A stretch of 64,000 nt of DNA from CADEEL01 sp050246475. GTDB taxonomy: Bacteria; Pseudomonadota; Alphaproteobacteria; Caulobacterales; Aquidulcibacteraceae. Shown piece by piece: positions 1 through 8,549 of the stretch. Below the pieces are notes generated by a model. It made no database searches, was not told the origin of the DNA, and saw nothing but the letters and a program-made list of their open reading frames with translations. Location of the stretch: positions 496,001 to 560,000 of the forward strand of contig JBFWVZ010000002.1 of NCBI GenBank assembly GCA_050246475.1, given 5' to 3'. Position 1 is the stretch's first letter; every line of letters starts with the position of its first letter. Made by a program: the position numbers and the translations under genes.

Positions 1-1
1 A

Positions 2-433
2 GTCGCGCGCCGGCGCGGCGAGGGCTGGGAGAGCCGCGGCTGGTGGCCGCTTGGCCCGGGCGGATGCGCGCGCGCCATCGATGAAGCGCTGCTACAGACC
101 AATTATTATGTGTATGCGGCGCTGCAGACGCCAGAAGGAGACCGCTATCTCGCCGCTGGCGGCATCCCCTTCTGCACCAGCCCCGCGCGCTTCGCGATCC
201 TCGGGCGCGAAAGCTGCGCCGAGCGCTATTACGACACCGCACTCTTCAGCCCGATCTCGGCGGGCGGGCGCGAAGGACTCGTCGTTGAGTTCCTGACCCG
301 AGATTTCATGCGCGCGGGTCAGCAGCCGCGCCGGCTCGACGGCGCCGGCGTCGCGGGCGACGCCGGCGACGGCGACGGCCCGCGCCGCGGCCTGCCTCCG
401 GCCGCGGCCGGCGACGACACACAAACGCGATGA
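2..433 (+). CDS. DUF1036 domain protein (5' truncated by window edge)
   Basis: The reading frame is open from the first bases and ends at TGA 431-433, so only the C-terminal ~143 residues are present. The part from about base 20 reads GWESRGWWPLGPGGCARAI and then a tract with NYYVYAALQ and FCTSPARF. That pattern (small polar WW segment, Gly-Cys, Tyr-Tyr-Val-Tyr-Ala, later Cys) is typical of the DUF1036 family of predicted secreted or membrane-associated alphaproteobacterial proteins of unknown role. The tail after residue ~100 is low-complexity Gly/Ala/Asp/Arg. The stop overlaps the start of the next gene (ATGA), so the two are probably co-translated. The N-terminus and any signal peptide lie outside the window. 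Confidence 0.75.
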   Translation, partial: VARRRGEGWESRGWWPLGPGGCARAIDEALLQTNYYVYAALQTPEGDRYLAAGGIPFCTSPARFAILGRESCAERYYDTALFSPISAGGREGLVVEFLTRDFMRAGQQPRRLDGAGVAGDAGDGDGPRRGLPPAAAGDDTQTR

Positions 434-1101
434 GCTTCGCGGACATCCGCGCCTGGGTGTTCGATCTCGACAACACCCTCTATCCGACGGGCTCGACGAT
501 CTACGATCTGATCGGCGCGCGCATGACGGCCTATGTCGGCCGCGTGGCGGGGCTGGAGCCGGAGGCGGCGCTCGACCTGCAAGAGCGCTACTTCCATCAA
601 TATGGCGCTACGCTGGCGGGCCTCATCAAGCATCACGGCGTCGATGGCCGGCACTTTCTCGATGACGTCCACGACGTTGATCTTTCCTGCGTCGATCCAG
701 ATCCGGAGCTGGCCGCGCTGATCGCGGCGCTGCCTGGCCCGCGCTACATCTTCACCAACGGCGCGCGCTCCTATGCTGAGCGCATCACGGCGCGCCTGGG
801 GCTTGGCGGCCTCTTCGACGATCTTTTCGACATCGAGGCCGCCGGCTTCGCACCCAAGCCCGAGCCCGCCGCGTTTGAGCGCCTTATCGAAAAACTAGAC
901 CTCGATCCGCGCCGCACGGTCTTCTTCGAGGACACGCCCCGCAATCTCGAAACCGCGCACCGGCTCGGCTTTCGCACGGTCCTCATCGACGCCGCATGGC
1001 GCGCGGACGAGACCTTTCCCGAGCACATCCATCACGCTTCCGATTGCATTAAGGCCTTTCTGCGCGATCATGTGGCGCCTGCGCTAAGGCGCGCCAGTTA
1101 G
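430..1101 (+). CDS. Pyrimidine 5'-nucleotidase, HAD superfamily
   Basis: This 223-residue HAD hydrolase of the SDT1/pyrimidine-5'-nucleotidase type dephosphorylates pyrimidine nucleoside monophosphates in the cytoplasm. Motif I is VFDLDNTLYP, with nucleophile and acid Asp12/Asp14. Motif II is the FTNG segment near residue 110, the Lys motif is in KPEP, and motif III/IV is FFEDTPRN. Length and the DLDNTLYP signature fit the TIGR01993-type branch. The ATG overlaps the stop of the preceding gene. In related alphaproteobacteria this gene commonly precedes dapD, as it does here with one small gene between. Other HAD substrates cannot be excluded from sequence alone. Confidence 0.85.
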   Translation: MSFADIRAWVFDLDNTLYPTGSTIYDLIGARMTAYVGRVAGLEPEAALDLQERYFHQYGATLAGLIKHHGVDGRHFLDDVHDVDLSCVDPDPELAALIAALPGPRYIFTNGARSYAERITARLGLGGLFDDLFDIEAAGFAPKPEPAAFERLIEKLDLDPRRTVFFEDTPRNLETAHRLGFRTVLIDAAWRADETFPEHIHHASDCIKAFLRDHVAPALRRAS

Positions 1102-1110
1102 GGGGCAAGG

Positions 1111-1485
1111 ATGAGGCTCCATCTTGTTGCGGCGTTCGCGCTGGCATGGGCGGCCTCGGCCGCCGCGCAAGAAAGCGCACCGCCGAGCCGCGGGCGCCTC
1201 ACGGAATCTGTGGTGAATGCATGCGTCGCGTCGCGGGCGATGGAGCGCGAAGAAAACCGCGAACGCATCTGCGCTTGCGGCGCGGGCTACACGTCCGCGT
1301 CGATGAATGATCGTGAGTTCGCGATCTTCGCGCGCATCGCGCCCTTCGCGTCCGACATTCCGGGCATGCAGGCTGCCCTCCAGGGATTGCTCGGCGAGGG
1401 CTACACGCAGGACGAAATCAACGGCGCGATGGCCCGGATCATAGCGGTGGCGGCGCCAGCGCAATTGACGTGCGGCGGCGTTTGA
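1111..1485 (+). CDS. Small secreted cysteine-containing protein, unknown function
   Basis: This 124-residue protein starts with a clear Sec signal peptide (MRLHLVAAFALAWAASAAAQ, cleavage after about residue 19-20). The mature part has four cysteines, Cys38, Cys54, Cys56 and Cys121, including a CxC (ICACG). They are followed by a helical region with hydrophobic/charged alternation and a Tyr-Thr-Gln-Asp-Glu-Ile segment. No named family is recognised. The spacing Cys...CxC...Cys resembles the small lipoprotein at 20913-21176, suggesting a shared disulfide fold. It sits 9 bp after the nucleotidase gene and its 3' end overlaps the possible upstream starts of dapD. Confidence 0.6.
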   Translation: MRLHLVAAFALAWAASAAAQESAPPSRGRLTESVVNACVASRAMEREENRERICACGAGYTSASMNDREFAIFARIAPFASDIPGMQAALQGLLGEGYTQDEINGAMARIIAVAAPAQLTCGGV

Positions 1486-1499
1486 GCAAAGCCGCCGCC

Positions 1500-2327
1500 A
1501 TGAGCCTGGAACAAGCTATCGAAAGCGCCTGGGAGCGGCGCGACACGCTAACGCCGCAGAGCAAGGGCGCCGACGCGGAGGCCGTTGAGGCCGCGATCGA
1601 CTTGCTCGACAGCGGCCAGGCACGCGTCGCAACACGCAGCGCCGACGGCGCGTGGGCAACGCATCAATGGCTGAAGAAAGCCGTGCTGCTCTCCTTCCGC
1701 ATCGCGCCGAACACCCTGATCCCCGGCGGCCCGCAGGGCGCGCATTGGTGGGACAAGGTTCCATCGAAATTCGAAGGATGGAGCGAAAACACATTCGCCG
1801 CCGCCGGATTCCGCGCCGTGCCGGGCGCGATCGTCCGGCGCGGCGCGCACATCGCCAAGAACGCCGTGCTGATGCCCAGCTTCGTCAATATCGGCGCCTA
1901 TGTCGATGAGAGCACAATGGTGGATACGTGGGCGACGGTCGGCTCCTGCGCGCAGATCGGCAAGAACGTCCACATTTCCGGCGGCGCCGGCATCGGCGGC
2001 GTCCTGGAGCCGCTCCAGGCAAATCCCACAATCATCGAAGACAATTGCTTCATCGGCGCACGCAGCGAAGTGGCCGAAGGCGTCATCGTGCGCGAAGGCG
2101 CCGTCCTTTCGATGGGCGTCTTCATCAGCGCCTCGACAAAAATTGTGGACCGCAAGACCGGCGAGACGTTTCGCGGCGAGGTGCCTGCTTATTCCGTCGT
2201 CGTGCCGGGAACGATGCCCGATCCGCATGACGCCGGTGCGCCGTCCCTCGCGTGCGCCGTCATCGTCAAGCGCGTGGATGCGCAGACGCGCTCGAAGACT
2301 TCGATCAACGACCTCCTGCGGGATTGA
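1500..2327 (+). CDS. dapD: 2,3,4,5-tetrahydropyridine-2,6-dicarboxylate N-succinyltransferase
   Basis: DapD transfers succinyl from succinyl-CoA to tetrahydrodipicolinate in the diaminopimelate/lysine pathway and acts as a cytoplasmic trimer. The protein is 275 residues, the usual length. The N-terminal helical domain (MSLEQAIESAWERRD) is followed by a left-handed beta-helix with hexapeptide repeats from about residue 110 (GAIVRRGAHIAKNAVLMPS, then VNIGAYVDESTMVDTWATVG) and a C-terminal strand region. ATG 1500 is chosen because it gives the family N-terminus; an ATG 30 bases upstream would add an unconserved Arg-rich decapeptide overlapping the previous gene. dapE lies 2.5 kb downstream on the same strand. 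Confidence 0.96.
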   Translation: MSLEQAIESAWERRDTLTPQSKGADAEAVEAAIDLLDSGQARVATRSADGAWATHQWLKKAVLLSFRIAPNTLIPGGPQGAHWWDKVPSKFEGWSENTFAAAGFRAVPGAIVRRGAHIAKNAVLMPSFVNIGAYVDESTMVDTWATVGSCAQIGKNVHISGGAGIGGVLEPLQANPTIIEDNCFIGARSEVAEGVIVREGAVLSMGVFISASTKIVDRKTGETFRGEVPAYSVVVPGTMPDPHDAGAPSLACAVIVKRVDAQTRSKTSINDLLRD

Positions 2328-2330
2328 TCT

Positions 2331-3179
2331 ATGACGCGCACGCCCCGCCTTGTGCTCGAAGGCCTGGCTTTTCCGGAAGGTCCCCGATGGCGCGCGGGCG
2401 AACTTTGGTTCTCCGACATGCACGCGCACGAAATCGTCGCGATGAAGCCGGATGGATCGCGCCGCACCATCCTCACACACGATCATCCCGTCTCAGGCCT
2501 CGGCTGGCTACCGGACGGGCGCCTGCTGTTCGTCTCGATGGACGATCGCAAACTCATGCGCCGCGAAGAAGGCGGCCAAATCGTTCAGCACGCGGACCTT
2601 TCCGGCGTCGCGACTTGGCACGCCAACGACATGGTGGTGGACGCGCAGGGCCGCGCCTATGTCGGCAATTTCGGCTTCTCGCTCCATCCGCCAGAAGACC
2701 CAAAGCCCGCGAGGCTCGCGCGCGTCGATCCGGACGGACGCACGCACGTCGCAGCCGGGGACATGATGTTCCCGAACGGCAGCGTCATCACGCCGGACGG
2801 CAAGACGCTCATCGTCGGCGAAAGCTGGGGCCGGCGGCTCAGCGCATTCGACATCGCCGCCGATGGCGCGCTTTCCAATCGCCGCGTCTGGGCCGATACG
2901 CAGCCCGCCGTGCCCGACGGCATCTGCCTCGACGCGGAAGGCGCGATCTGGATCGCGTCGCCGCCAACCAACGAAGCCGTGCGCTTCCGCGAAGGCGGCG
3001 AAGCGCTTGAGCGCGTCGCGTGCGAATGCGGCGCCTATGCCTGCATGCTGGGCGGCGCGGATCGCAAAACGCTCTTCATTCTGACAGCCGAGAGCGCCGA
3101 TCCCGCCGTGTGCAAAGCAAACCGCACCGGGCGCATCGAAGCCGTCGCTGTCGATGCGCCCGGGGCCGGCCTTCCCTAA
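2331..3179 (+). CDS. SMP-30/gluconolactonase/LRE family protein
   Basis: This six-bladed beta-propeller lactonase-type protein of 282 residues starts 3 bp after dapD. The SMP-30 signatures are visible: LAFPEGPRWRAGELWFSDM at the N-terminus (metal-binding Glu15), HANDMVVDAQGRAYVGNFG near residue 100 (Asn/Asp ligands), FPNGSVITPDGKTLIVGESW, and PDGICLDAEGAIWIASP (Asp ligand). Family members hydrolyse sugar lactones or related esters with a divalent metal; the substrate here is unknown. No signal peptide is seen. The stop codon is shared with the convergent DUF418 gene (4-bp overlap). Confidence 0.85.
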   Translation: MTRTPRLVLEGLAFPEGPRWRAGELWFSDMHAHEIVAMKPDGSRRTILTHDHPVSGLGWLPDGRLLFVSMDDRKLMRREEGGQIVQHADLSGVATWHANDMVVDAQGRAYVGNFGFSLHPPEDPKPARLARVDPDGRTHVAAGDMMFPNGSVITPDGKTLIVGESWGRRLSAFDIAADGALSNRRVWADTQPAVPDGICLDAEGAIWIASPPTNEAVRFREGGEALERVACECGAYACMLGGADRKTLFILTAESADPAVCKANRTGRIEAVAVDAPGAGLP

Positions 3180-4375
3180 GCGCGCACGAACTGCACCGGC
3201 CTGCCGTACGACAGCCGCCGCCAGATCCACTCGAGCGGCCCCATCTCGAACCGCGCGAGCCAAAGCGGCGACCAGATGAGCTGCAGCGCCCACACCGCGG
3301 GCACGATCATCATCAGCGTCGCGCGATCGACTTCGCCGAAAAGGCCAAATCCGCGCCCGCCCCAGAAGATCGTCGTCATGATGAGGCTCTGCGCGATGTA
3401 GTTGGTGAACGCCATGCGCCCCACCGGCGCAAGCGCACGCGTGAGCCAGCGCCACGCATTCGCCTTCACCATCAGGATGAGCACGCTGGCGTAGAGCAGC
3501 GTGATGAGCGGCGAGAGCGCGACGTTTGCGATCGCGCCTGGCCCTTGCATCTGGAGAAAGTCGAAGCCGCCGCGATAGTTGATCCACGCCTGCCACGCCA
3601 CCAGCGCCAGCGCCGCCGCGCCGATCGCGGCAAGCGTCCAATAGACGTTCGCGTTCAGCCGGCCCGACAGGAAACCCATTTTGAAGAGCGCAAGGCCGAT
3701 CATCATCACGCCCACAGTGCGGATGACGAGCCCAATCAGCGTGAATTGCAGAAAGAGCAGCCATTCCGACGTGTTCTCCCACGTCGCGCTCGCGAGCCCG
3801 CCCTGCATCGCCGCGATCACGCGCGCGAGTTCGGCCTCTTCGGGCGCCCAGACGAACGCACGCAATTCCGCCAGCGCCTCTTCCGGCATGGCGGAGAACG
3901 CCAAGCCGCTAAGGGCCGTGAGCACAACGGAGAGCGCAAAAAGCACGCCGCCCCAAATGAGCAGCGTCCGCGGCCGCCAGGACCGCGCGAAGAGCACGAT
4001 GAAGCCGCACAGAGCGTAGGTGAAAAGAATGTCGCCCGCCCAGATGAGCGTCGCATGGATGACGCCGAAGAGCAGCAGCCACGCGAGCCGGCGCCCCAGC
4101 ACCGCGCCCTTCTCTTTGTCGCTGCGCTCGCCGCCCACGAGATAAACGCTCGTCCCGAACAGCATCGAGAAAAGCGTGATGAATTTCATCTCGAAGAAGA
4201 CGTGCATCGCGTACCAGGACCAGAGCGTCTCCCCCGTCACCGCAAGGGGCGGCAGCGATGGGTTGACGCCGGTCTGCCAGGGTGCGGCGAAGTAAGCGGC
4301 GTTGACCGCAAGAATGCCGAGCACGGCGAGGCCGCGCAGCACGTCGAGGCTTTGAATGCGATCCGCTTGAGACAA
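3176..4375 (-). CDS. DUF418 (YeiB-type) polytopic membrane protein
   Basis: This 399-residue inner-membrane protein has about ten hydrophobic segments. The opening RIQSLDVLRGLAVLGILAVN is diagnostic of the DUF418/YeiB family and resembles acyltransferase-3/heparan-acetyltransferase-like proteins. The C-terminal DUF418 domain contains FTNYIAQS and the final GPLEWIWRRLSYGR. Its biochemical role is unknown. The start is a TTG at 4375 with GGAGG seven bases upstream; no ATG precedes the conserved N-terminus. That Shine-Dalgarno lies inside the loop/stem of a strong hairpin (4374-4409) that also terminates the upstream gene. Confidence 0.85.
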   Translation of the reverse strand: MSQADRIQSLDVLRGLAVLGILAVNAAYFAAPWQTGVNPSLPPLAVTGETLWSWYAMHVFFEMKFITLFSMLFGTSVYLVGGERSDKEKGAVLGRRLAWLLLFGVIHATLIWAGDILFTYALCGFIVLFARSWRPRTLLIWGGVLFALSVVLTALSGLAFSAMPEEALAELRAFVWAPEEAELARVIAAMQGGLASATWENTSEWLLFLQFTLIGLVIRTVGVMMIGLALFKMGFLSGRLNANVYWTLAAIGAAALALVAWQAWINYRGGFDFLQMQGPGAIANVALSPLITLLYASVLILMVKANAWRWLTRALAPVGRMAFTNYIAQSLIMTTIFWGGRGFGLFGEVDRATLMMIVPAVWALQLIWSPLWLARFEMGPLEWIWRRLSYGRPVQFVRA

Positions 4376-4409
4376 ACTCGGCCCTCCGCGTGTGCGAAGG
4401 GCCGAGTTT
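4374..4409 (-). terminator. 12-bp-stem hairpin: terminator overlapping the DUF418 translation start
   Basis: AAACTCGGCCCT (4374-4385) and AGGGCCGAGTTT (4398-4409) are perfect complements around a 12-base loop. On the minus strand the hairpin follows the stop of the small secreted protein gene and ends in a short T run, as in a rho-independent terminator. The 3' stem/loop also carries the GGAGG and the TTG start of the DUF418 gene, so folding would also hide its ribosome binding site. Confidence 0.7.
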
Positions 4410-4431
4410 CTACTCTCTTACAAGCTGGCCG

Positions 4432-4779
4432 TCAGCGTCCGCCCGTCATCGTGAGCGAAGCGCCCGCCGAGCCGTCCGGACCGGGCAAGGTCCAGGTGTC
4501 GCCGACATTGTAATCGCCAGCCGGATAACATTGCGCGGAGCCGCCTTCCGGCGTCAGACAGACGTTCTCGTCCTGGTTGGCCCAGGTGCCGGAAACCGTC
4601 GAATTATCCGCCATGTGCGCGGTGAACGTGCCGTCCGCCTCGAAGTGATAGCGCACCTGCGCGCCGTCCGGCGTCGTCACAGTGATGGTGTTTCCCACCG
4701 CATTCTCGATCGTGCCGGCATAGGCCGCGCCCGCGACCGAGGCGGCGGCGATTGCGGCGGCGATGATGAGCTTCTTCAT
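4432..4779 (-). CDS. Small secreted protein, unknown function
   Basis: This 115-residue product has a typical Sec signal peptide (MKKLIIAAAIAAASVAGAAYAG). The mature part, beginning TIENAVGNTITVTTPDG, looks like an all-beta domain with two cysteines (ENVCLTP and SAQCYPAGD) that could pair. Near-identical family organisation is common in Caulobacterales, but no function is known to me. ATG 4779 is chosen because it begins the signal peptide and has GGGAGG about 8 bases upstream; a longer frame start lacks both. A strong hairpin terminator follows at 4374-4409. Confidence 0.7.
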   Translation of the reverse strand: MKKLIIAAAIAAASVAGAAYAGTIENAVGNTITVTTPDGAQVRYHFEADGTFTAHMADNSTVSGTWANQDENVCLTPEGGSAQCYPAGDYNVGDTWTLPGPDGSAGASLTMTGGR

Positions 4780-4873
4780 GTCTTTCCTCCCAGATCGGTT
4801 CCACCCGCTCGGCAGGCTTTCTAGCCGTCCGCCGCCGCCTTGCAAACCGCCCCCTTGCCTTTAGAGCAGGAGC

Positions 4874-6025
4874 ATGGACGCCCGCATCGACATCGATCCT
4901 ATTCCGCTCGCGCGGGACCTCATCCGCTGCAAAAGCGTGACGCCCGCGGAAGGCGGGGCGCTCGATTTGCTGGACGCGCGCCTCACAGCGCTCGGATTTG
5001 CAACACGCCGGTACGATTTCGGCCTGGTCTCCAATCTCTATGCGCGCCTGGGCGACGCGGCGCCGAACCTCTGTTTCGCCGGCCACATCGACGTTGTGCC
5101 CGTGGGCGATGAAGCAGCCTGGAGCGCCGATCCCTTCGCCGCCGAGATTCGAGACGGTCGGCTCATCGGCCGCGGCACAGCCGATATGAAGACCGCGATC
5201 GCCGCGATGATCGCGGCGGTGGAGACGCACCTTACAACGCAAGGCGCGCCGACGGGATCGATCTCGTTCTTGCTCACGAGCGACGAGGAAGGCCCCGCCA
5301 TCGACGGCACAAAGCGCGTGCTTGCTCAACTCGCACAGGCGGGCGAGCGCTTCGACCATTGTCTTGTCGGCGAACCCACGAGCGTCACGCGCGTGGGCGA
5401 TACACTGAAGAACGGCCGCCGCGGCAGCGTCAACACCGTCGTCGTGATCGAAGGGGTGCAGGGGCATGTGGCGTACCCGGACGAATCCAACAATCCGGTC
5501 TCCGCATTGCTCGATCTTCTCGCCGCGCTGCGCGCGCGCAAACTGGATGACGGGGCGCCGGGCTTTCAGCCATCCAACCTTGAAGTCACGACGCTCGATG
5601 TCGGCAACGTCGCGCACAATGTCATTCCCGCGCGGGCGGAGGCCAAGTTCAACATCCGCTTCAACACGGCCCACACCGGCGCCGATCTCGTCCGCTGGAT
5701 CGAGAGCGAAGCGGATAAGGTCCGCAAAACGCGCGGCGTGAAGATCGAAACGCGCATCACCGCCGGCGCCTCGCCCTTCTACACGGCGCCCGAGCGCTTC
5801 ATCCGCCTCGTCGCGGCCGCGAGTGAAGAAGTGACAGGCTACGCGCCTGAACTCTCCACCTCGGGCGGCACGTCAGACGCGCGCTTCATCAAGGATGTCT
5901 GCCCCGTCGCGGAACTCGGCCTGCAGAACGCCACCGCCCACAAGGTCGATGAGCAGGTGAAGGTCGAAGACGTGCGTACGCTGGCGCGCATCTATGCAGC
6001 GATCCTCAAGCGCTATTTCGCATGA
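4874..6025 (+). CDS. dapE: Succinyl-diaminopimelate desuccinylase
   Basis: This M20-family di-zinc hydrolase of 383 residues removes succinate from N-succinyl-L,L-diaminopimelate in the lysine/peptidoglycan pathway. The metal site is visible: GHIDVVPVGD (His71, Asp73), RGTADMKTAI (Asp104), and TSDEEGPAIDGTKR (catalytic Glu pair near residue 138). The C-terminal STSGGTSDARFI is the DapE-specific signature that separates it from ArgE. AGGAG lies upstream of ATG 4874. The stop overlaps the ATG of the next gene (ATGA), implying coupled translation with the aminotransferase. Confidence 0.95.
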   Translation: MDARIDIDPIPLARDLIRCKSVTPAEGGALDLLDARLTALGFATRRYDFGLVSNLYARLGDAAPNLCFAGHIDVVPVGDEAAWSADPFAAEIRDGRLIGRGTADMKTAIAAMIAAVETHLTTQGAPTGSISFLLTSDEEGPAIDGTKRVLAQLAQAGERFDHCLVGEPTSVTRVGDTLKNGRRGSVNTVVVIEGVQGHVAYPDESNNPVSALLDLLAALRARKLDDGAPGFQPSNLEVTTLDVGNVAHNVIPARAEAKFNIRFNTAHTGADLVRWIESEADKVRKTRGVKIETRITAGASPFYTAPERFIRLVAAASEEVTGYAPELSTSGGTSDARFIKDVCPVAELGLQNATAHKVDEQVKVEDVRTLARIYAAILKRYFA

Positions 6026-7179
6026 ACCGCACCTATGCGAGCCTGCCGCGCACGATCTTCGATGTGATGAGCGGGCTTGCCCGCGACACCGGCGCCGTCA
6101 ATCTGGGCCAAGGCTTTCCGGAGGAGGACGGCCCGCGCGACATTCGCGAAGCCGCCGCGCGCGCGACGCTCGAAGAGTCGAATCAATATCCCCCGATGAT
6201 GGGCCTGCCGCTGCTGCGCGAAGCGGTCGCGGAGCATTACGGCCGCATGCAGAACCTTGCGTTGGATTGGAAGAACGAGGTGACCATCACTTCCGGCGCC
6301 ACCGAAGCCATCGCCGCCTCGATCCTTGCCGTGGTCGAGCCGGGCGACGAAGTGATCCTCTTCGAACCGATGTACGATGCCTATCGCCCCCTCGTCGAAC
6401 GCGCGGGCGGTGTGGCCAAATTTGTCCGCCTCGAGGCGCCGGACTGGCGCGTGCCGGAAGAGGCGCTCCGCCACGCGATCACGGAGAAGACGAAGGCGAT
6501 TGTTCTCAACTCACCCCTAAACCCAAGCGCCAGCCTTCTCGGCGGAGACGATCTCGCGCTTATTGCGCACTTCTGCGTCGCCCACGATCTCATCGCGATC
6601 TGCGACGAGGTGTGGGAGCACGTGACGTTCGACGGCCGCTTACACGAGCCGCTCATCGCCCGCCCGGGCATGCGCGAGCGAACGATCAAGATCGGCTCCG
6701 CCGGCAAGATGTTCTCCATGACCGGCTGGAAGATCGGCTTCGTTTGCGCGGCGCCCGCGATCACCGAGGTCGTCGCGAAGGCGCATCAGTTCCTGACCTT
6801 CACCACGCCGCCCAACCTCCAACGCGCCGCCGCTTACGGCCTTTCGCGCGAGAAGAGCTATTTCGACGCCATGCGTGACGACTTTCAGAAAGCGCGGGAC
6901 CGCATGGCGAAGGGCCTCGCCCAAGAGGGGTTCGCGGTGCTGCCCTGCGCAGGCACTTATTTCTTGAACGTCGATCTCACAGCATCGGGCATATCATTGA
7001 CGGACGAAGACTTCGCGATCCGCGCGGTCAAGGAGCACGGCGTCGCTTCAATTCCGCTTTCGCCCTTCTATGCGACGCCGCCGGAGCGGCAGCTCATTCG
7101 CCTCTGCTTCGCCAAGCGGGACGAGACGCTCGACAAGGGCGTCGAACGCCTCGCGGCCGCGCGCCGCGCGTTCAACTAG
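6022..7179 (+). CDS. Class I/II PLP-dependent aminotransferase (DapC candidate)
   Basis: This is a fold-type I aminotransferase of 385 residues. It opens with FDVMSGLARDTGAVNLGQGFPE (the NLGQGFP substrate-loop signature). The cofactor phosphate site is ITSGATEAI, the aspartate that contacts the pyridine nitrogen is in ICDEVWEHVTF, the Schiff-base lysine is in GSAGKMFSMTGWKIG, and the C-terminal carboxylate-binding Arg is in IRLCFA. Sequence similarity alone points to the YbdL/kynurenine-aminotransferase-like group. Because it is translationally coupled to dapE, I infer that it may supply the N-succinyl-diaminopimelate aminotransferase (DapC) step. Its stop is shared with truA on the other strand. 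Confidence 0.85.
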   Translation: MNRTYASLPRTIFDVMSGLARDTGAVNLGQGFPEEDGPRDIREAAARATLEESNQYPPMMGLPLLREAVAEHYGRMQNLALDWKNEVTITSGATEAIAASILAVVEPGDEVILFEPMYDAYRPLVERAGGVAKFVRLEAPDWRVPEEALRHAITEKTKAIVLNSPLNPSASLLGGDDLALIAHFCVAHDLIAICDEVWEHVTFDGRLHEPLIARPGMRERTIKIGSAGKMFSMTGWKIGFVCAAPAITEVVAKAHQFLTFTTPPNLQRAAAYGLSREKSYFDAMRDDFQKARDRMAKGLAQEGFAVLPCAGTYFLNVDLTASGISLTDEDFAIRAVKEHGVASIPLSPFYATPPERQLIRLCFAKRDETLDKGVERLAAARRAFN

Positions 7180-7913
7180 TAGTCCACGCGCACGAGATAG
7201 AGCCCATCAGGCGGCGCCACCGGCCCGCAGCGCGCGCGATCGGCGGCCTTGAGCGCATCCGCAAGGCCGCGCGGCGACCACTTGCCGAGACCGACCTCGA
7301 CGAGCGACCCCACCATTGAACGCACTTGACGGTGCAAGAACGACCGCGCCTCGCACACGATCTCTACAGCCTCGCCCGCGCGCATCACATCGCAACGGTC
7401 GAGCGTTTTGACTGGGCTCTTCGCTTGGCACTGGCTGTCTCGAAATGTCGTGAAGTCGTGTTGCCCGACGAGCGCTTGCGCCGCTGCGTGCATCGCGTCG
7501 TGATCGAGCCTTTGCGGCACGCGCCAAGCATGCCCGCGCTCCAACGTGAGATCCGCGCGGCGATTGACGATGCGATAGAGATAGACACGGCGCACCGCAT
7601 CGAACCGTGCGTGAAAATCCGCGCGCGCGTCCTCCGCCTTGAGCACGGCGATCGCATGAGGCCGCAAATGCGCGTTGAGGCCCTCGCTCAAACGATGCGC
7701 GGTGAAGGACTTCTCGATGTCGAGATGCGCGACCTGTCCGAGCGCATGCACGCCCGAGTCCGTACGCCCGGCGCCGACGCATTCGGCGCGCTCACCCGTG
7801 AGCCTGAACGCAGCTTCTTCAAGCGCGCCTTGCACGCTCGCACCCTCGGACAGCCTTTGCCAGCCGAGAAACGCGCCGCCGTCATATTCGATCGTGAGCT
7901 TGAAGCGCGCCAC
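7176..7913 (-). CDS. truA: tRNA pseudouridine(38-40) synthase
   Basis: TruA isomerises uridines 38-40 in the anticodon arm of tRNAs. The protein is 245 residues, standard length. The catalytic aspartate is Asp52 in GAGRTDSGVHALGQ, the N-terminus RFKLTIEYDGGAFLGWQ is the family signature, and SFLHRQVRSMVG lies near the C-terminus. Translation starts at GTG 7913. It is the last gene of a minus-strand group fmt - lipoprotein - truA, only 6 bp after the lipoprotein stop; fmt/truA linkage is common in this class. Confidence 0.95.
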   Translation of the reverse strand: MARFKLTIEYDGGAFLGWQRLSEGASVQGALEEAAFRLTGERAECVGAGRTDSGVHALGQVAHLDIEKSFTAHRLSEGLNAHLRPHAIAVLKAEDARADFHARFDAVRRVYLYRIVNRRADLTLERGHAWRVPQRLDHDAMHAAAQALVGQHDFTTFRDSQCQAKSPVKTLDRCDVMRAGEAVEIVCEARSFLHRQVRSMVGSLVEVGLGKWSPRGLADALKAADRARCGPVAPPDGLYLVRVDY

Positions 7914-7919
7914 GGGCCC

Positions 7920-8492
7920 CTATTCGGCGCGCGTATAAGCAAAGGCGCCGCAGGCGACGGCGCCGGCTTGCCCTGGCGCATCGCCCGCGAGCGCAAGCAT
8001 GCGCAAACCGTCCGCTCCCGGCGCCTCGGGCTCCCAAATCACCAGCCGCGTCGTCTCGCGCTCGCCGCACAAGCGGCGACCGCCTGGCGCGGTCTCCTCC
8101 GTTACGCGATACACGAGCGTTTGCGAGGCATCGACGGGCAGCTCCATCAGTGCACGGATCGTTTGGCCCTCCACGGTCGCGGATGGCGCGCTCGTCCCTT
8201 CAAGCGTCGCCTCGGCGGCGAGCCCTGTTTGCGTGCGCAGCGAGAGCACATCCGTCGGCCCCGATTGCGCGCTTTCAGCGTCCGGCATGCGCGTGGTGAG
8301 CGTGAGCGTGAGCCGGCCGGTCACCGTGCGGGCGTTTTCCGATTCCGGCGCGAACACGCGCGCGGGCTCCGCCTCGGGCGTCGGCGCATCCATGCGCGGC
8401 CCCTCCGGCTGGTCCGCTCTCTGGACCTGCTGTTCGCATGCGGCCGCGCCAAGCGCGAACGAGAGGGCGGCGATGAGAAGGAATTGCTTCAT
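7920..8492 (-). CDS. Putative lipoprotein, unknown function
   Basis: This 190-residue protein starts MKQFLLIAALSFALGAAAC, a lipoprotein signal with lipobox GAAAC (lipidated Cys19), followed by a polar Pro/Glu-rich linker. The rest is a predicted beta-rich domain containing RLTLTLTTRMPD, TVEGQTIRAL and a closing GAVACGAFAYTRAE with two further cysteines. No family is recognised. ATG 8492 is chosen because it begins the signal peptide; an upstream in-frame start adds 12 non-signal residues. It lies between fmt and truA with gaps of 57 and 6 bp, so it is probably co-transcribed with them. Confidence 0.65.
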   Translation of the reverse strand: MKQFLLIAALSFALGAAACEQQVQRADQPEGPRMDAPTPEAEPARVFAPESENARTVTGRLTLTLTTRMPDAESAQSGPTDVLSLRTQTGLAAEATLEGTSAPSATVEGQTIRALMELPVDASQTLVYRVTEETAPGGRRLCGERETTRLVIWEPEAPGADGLRMLALAGDAPGQAGAVACGAFAYTRAE

Positions 8493-8549
8493 CTGCGGCT
8501 CCGACTGCGCGCAGACGCTAGCGGGCATAAGCCGCCAAATCCATATGCG

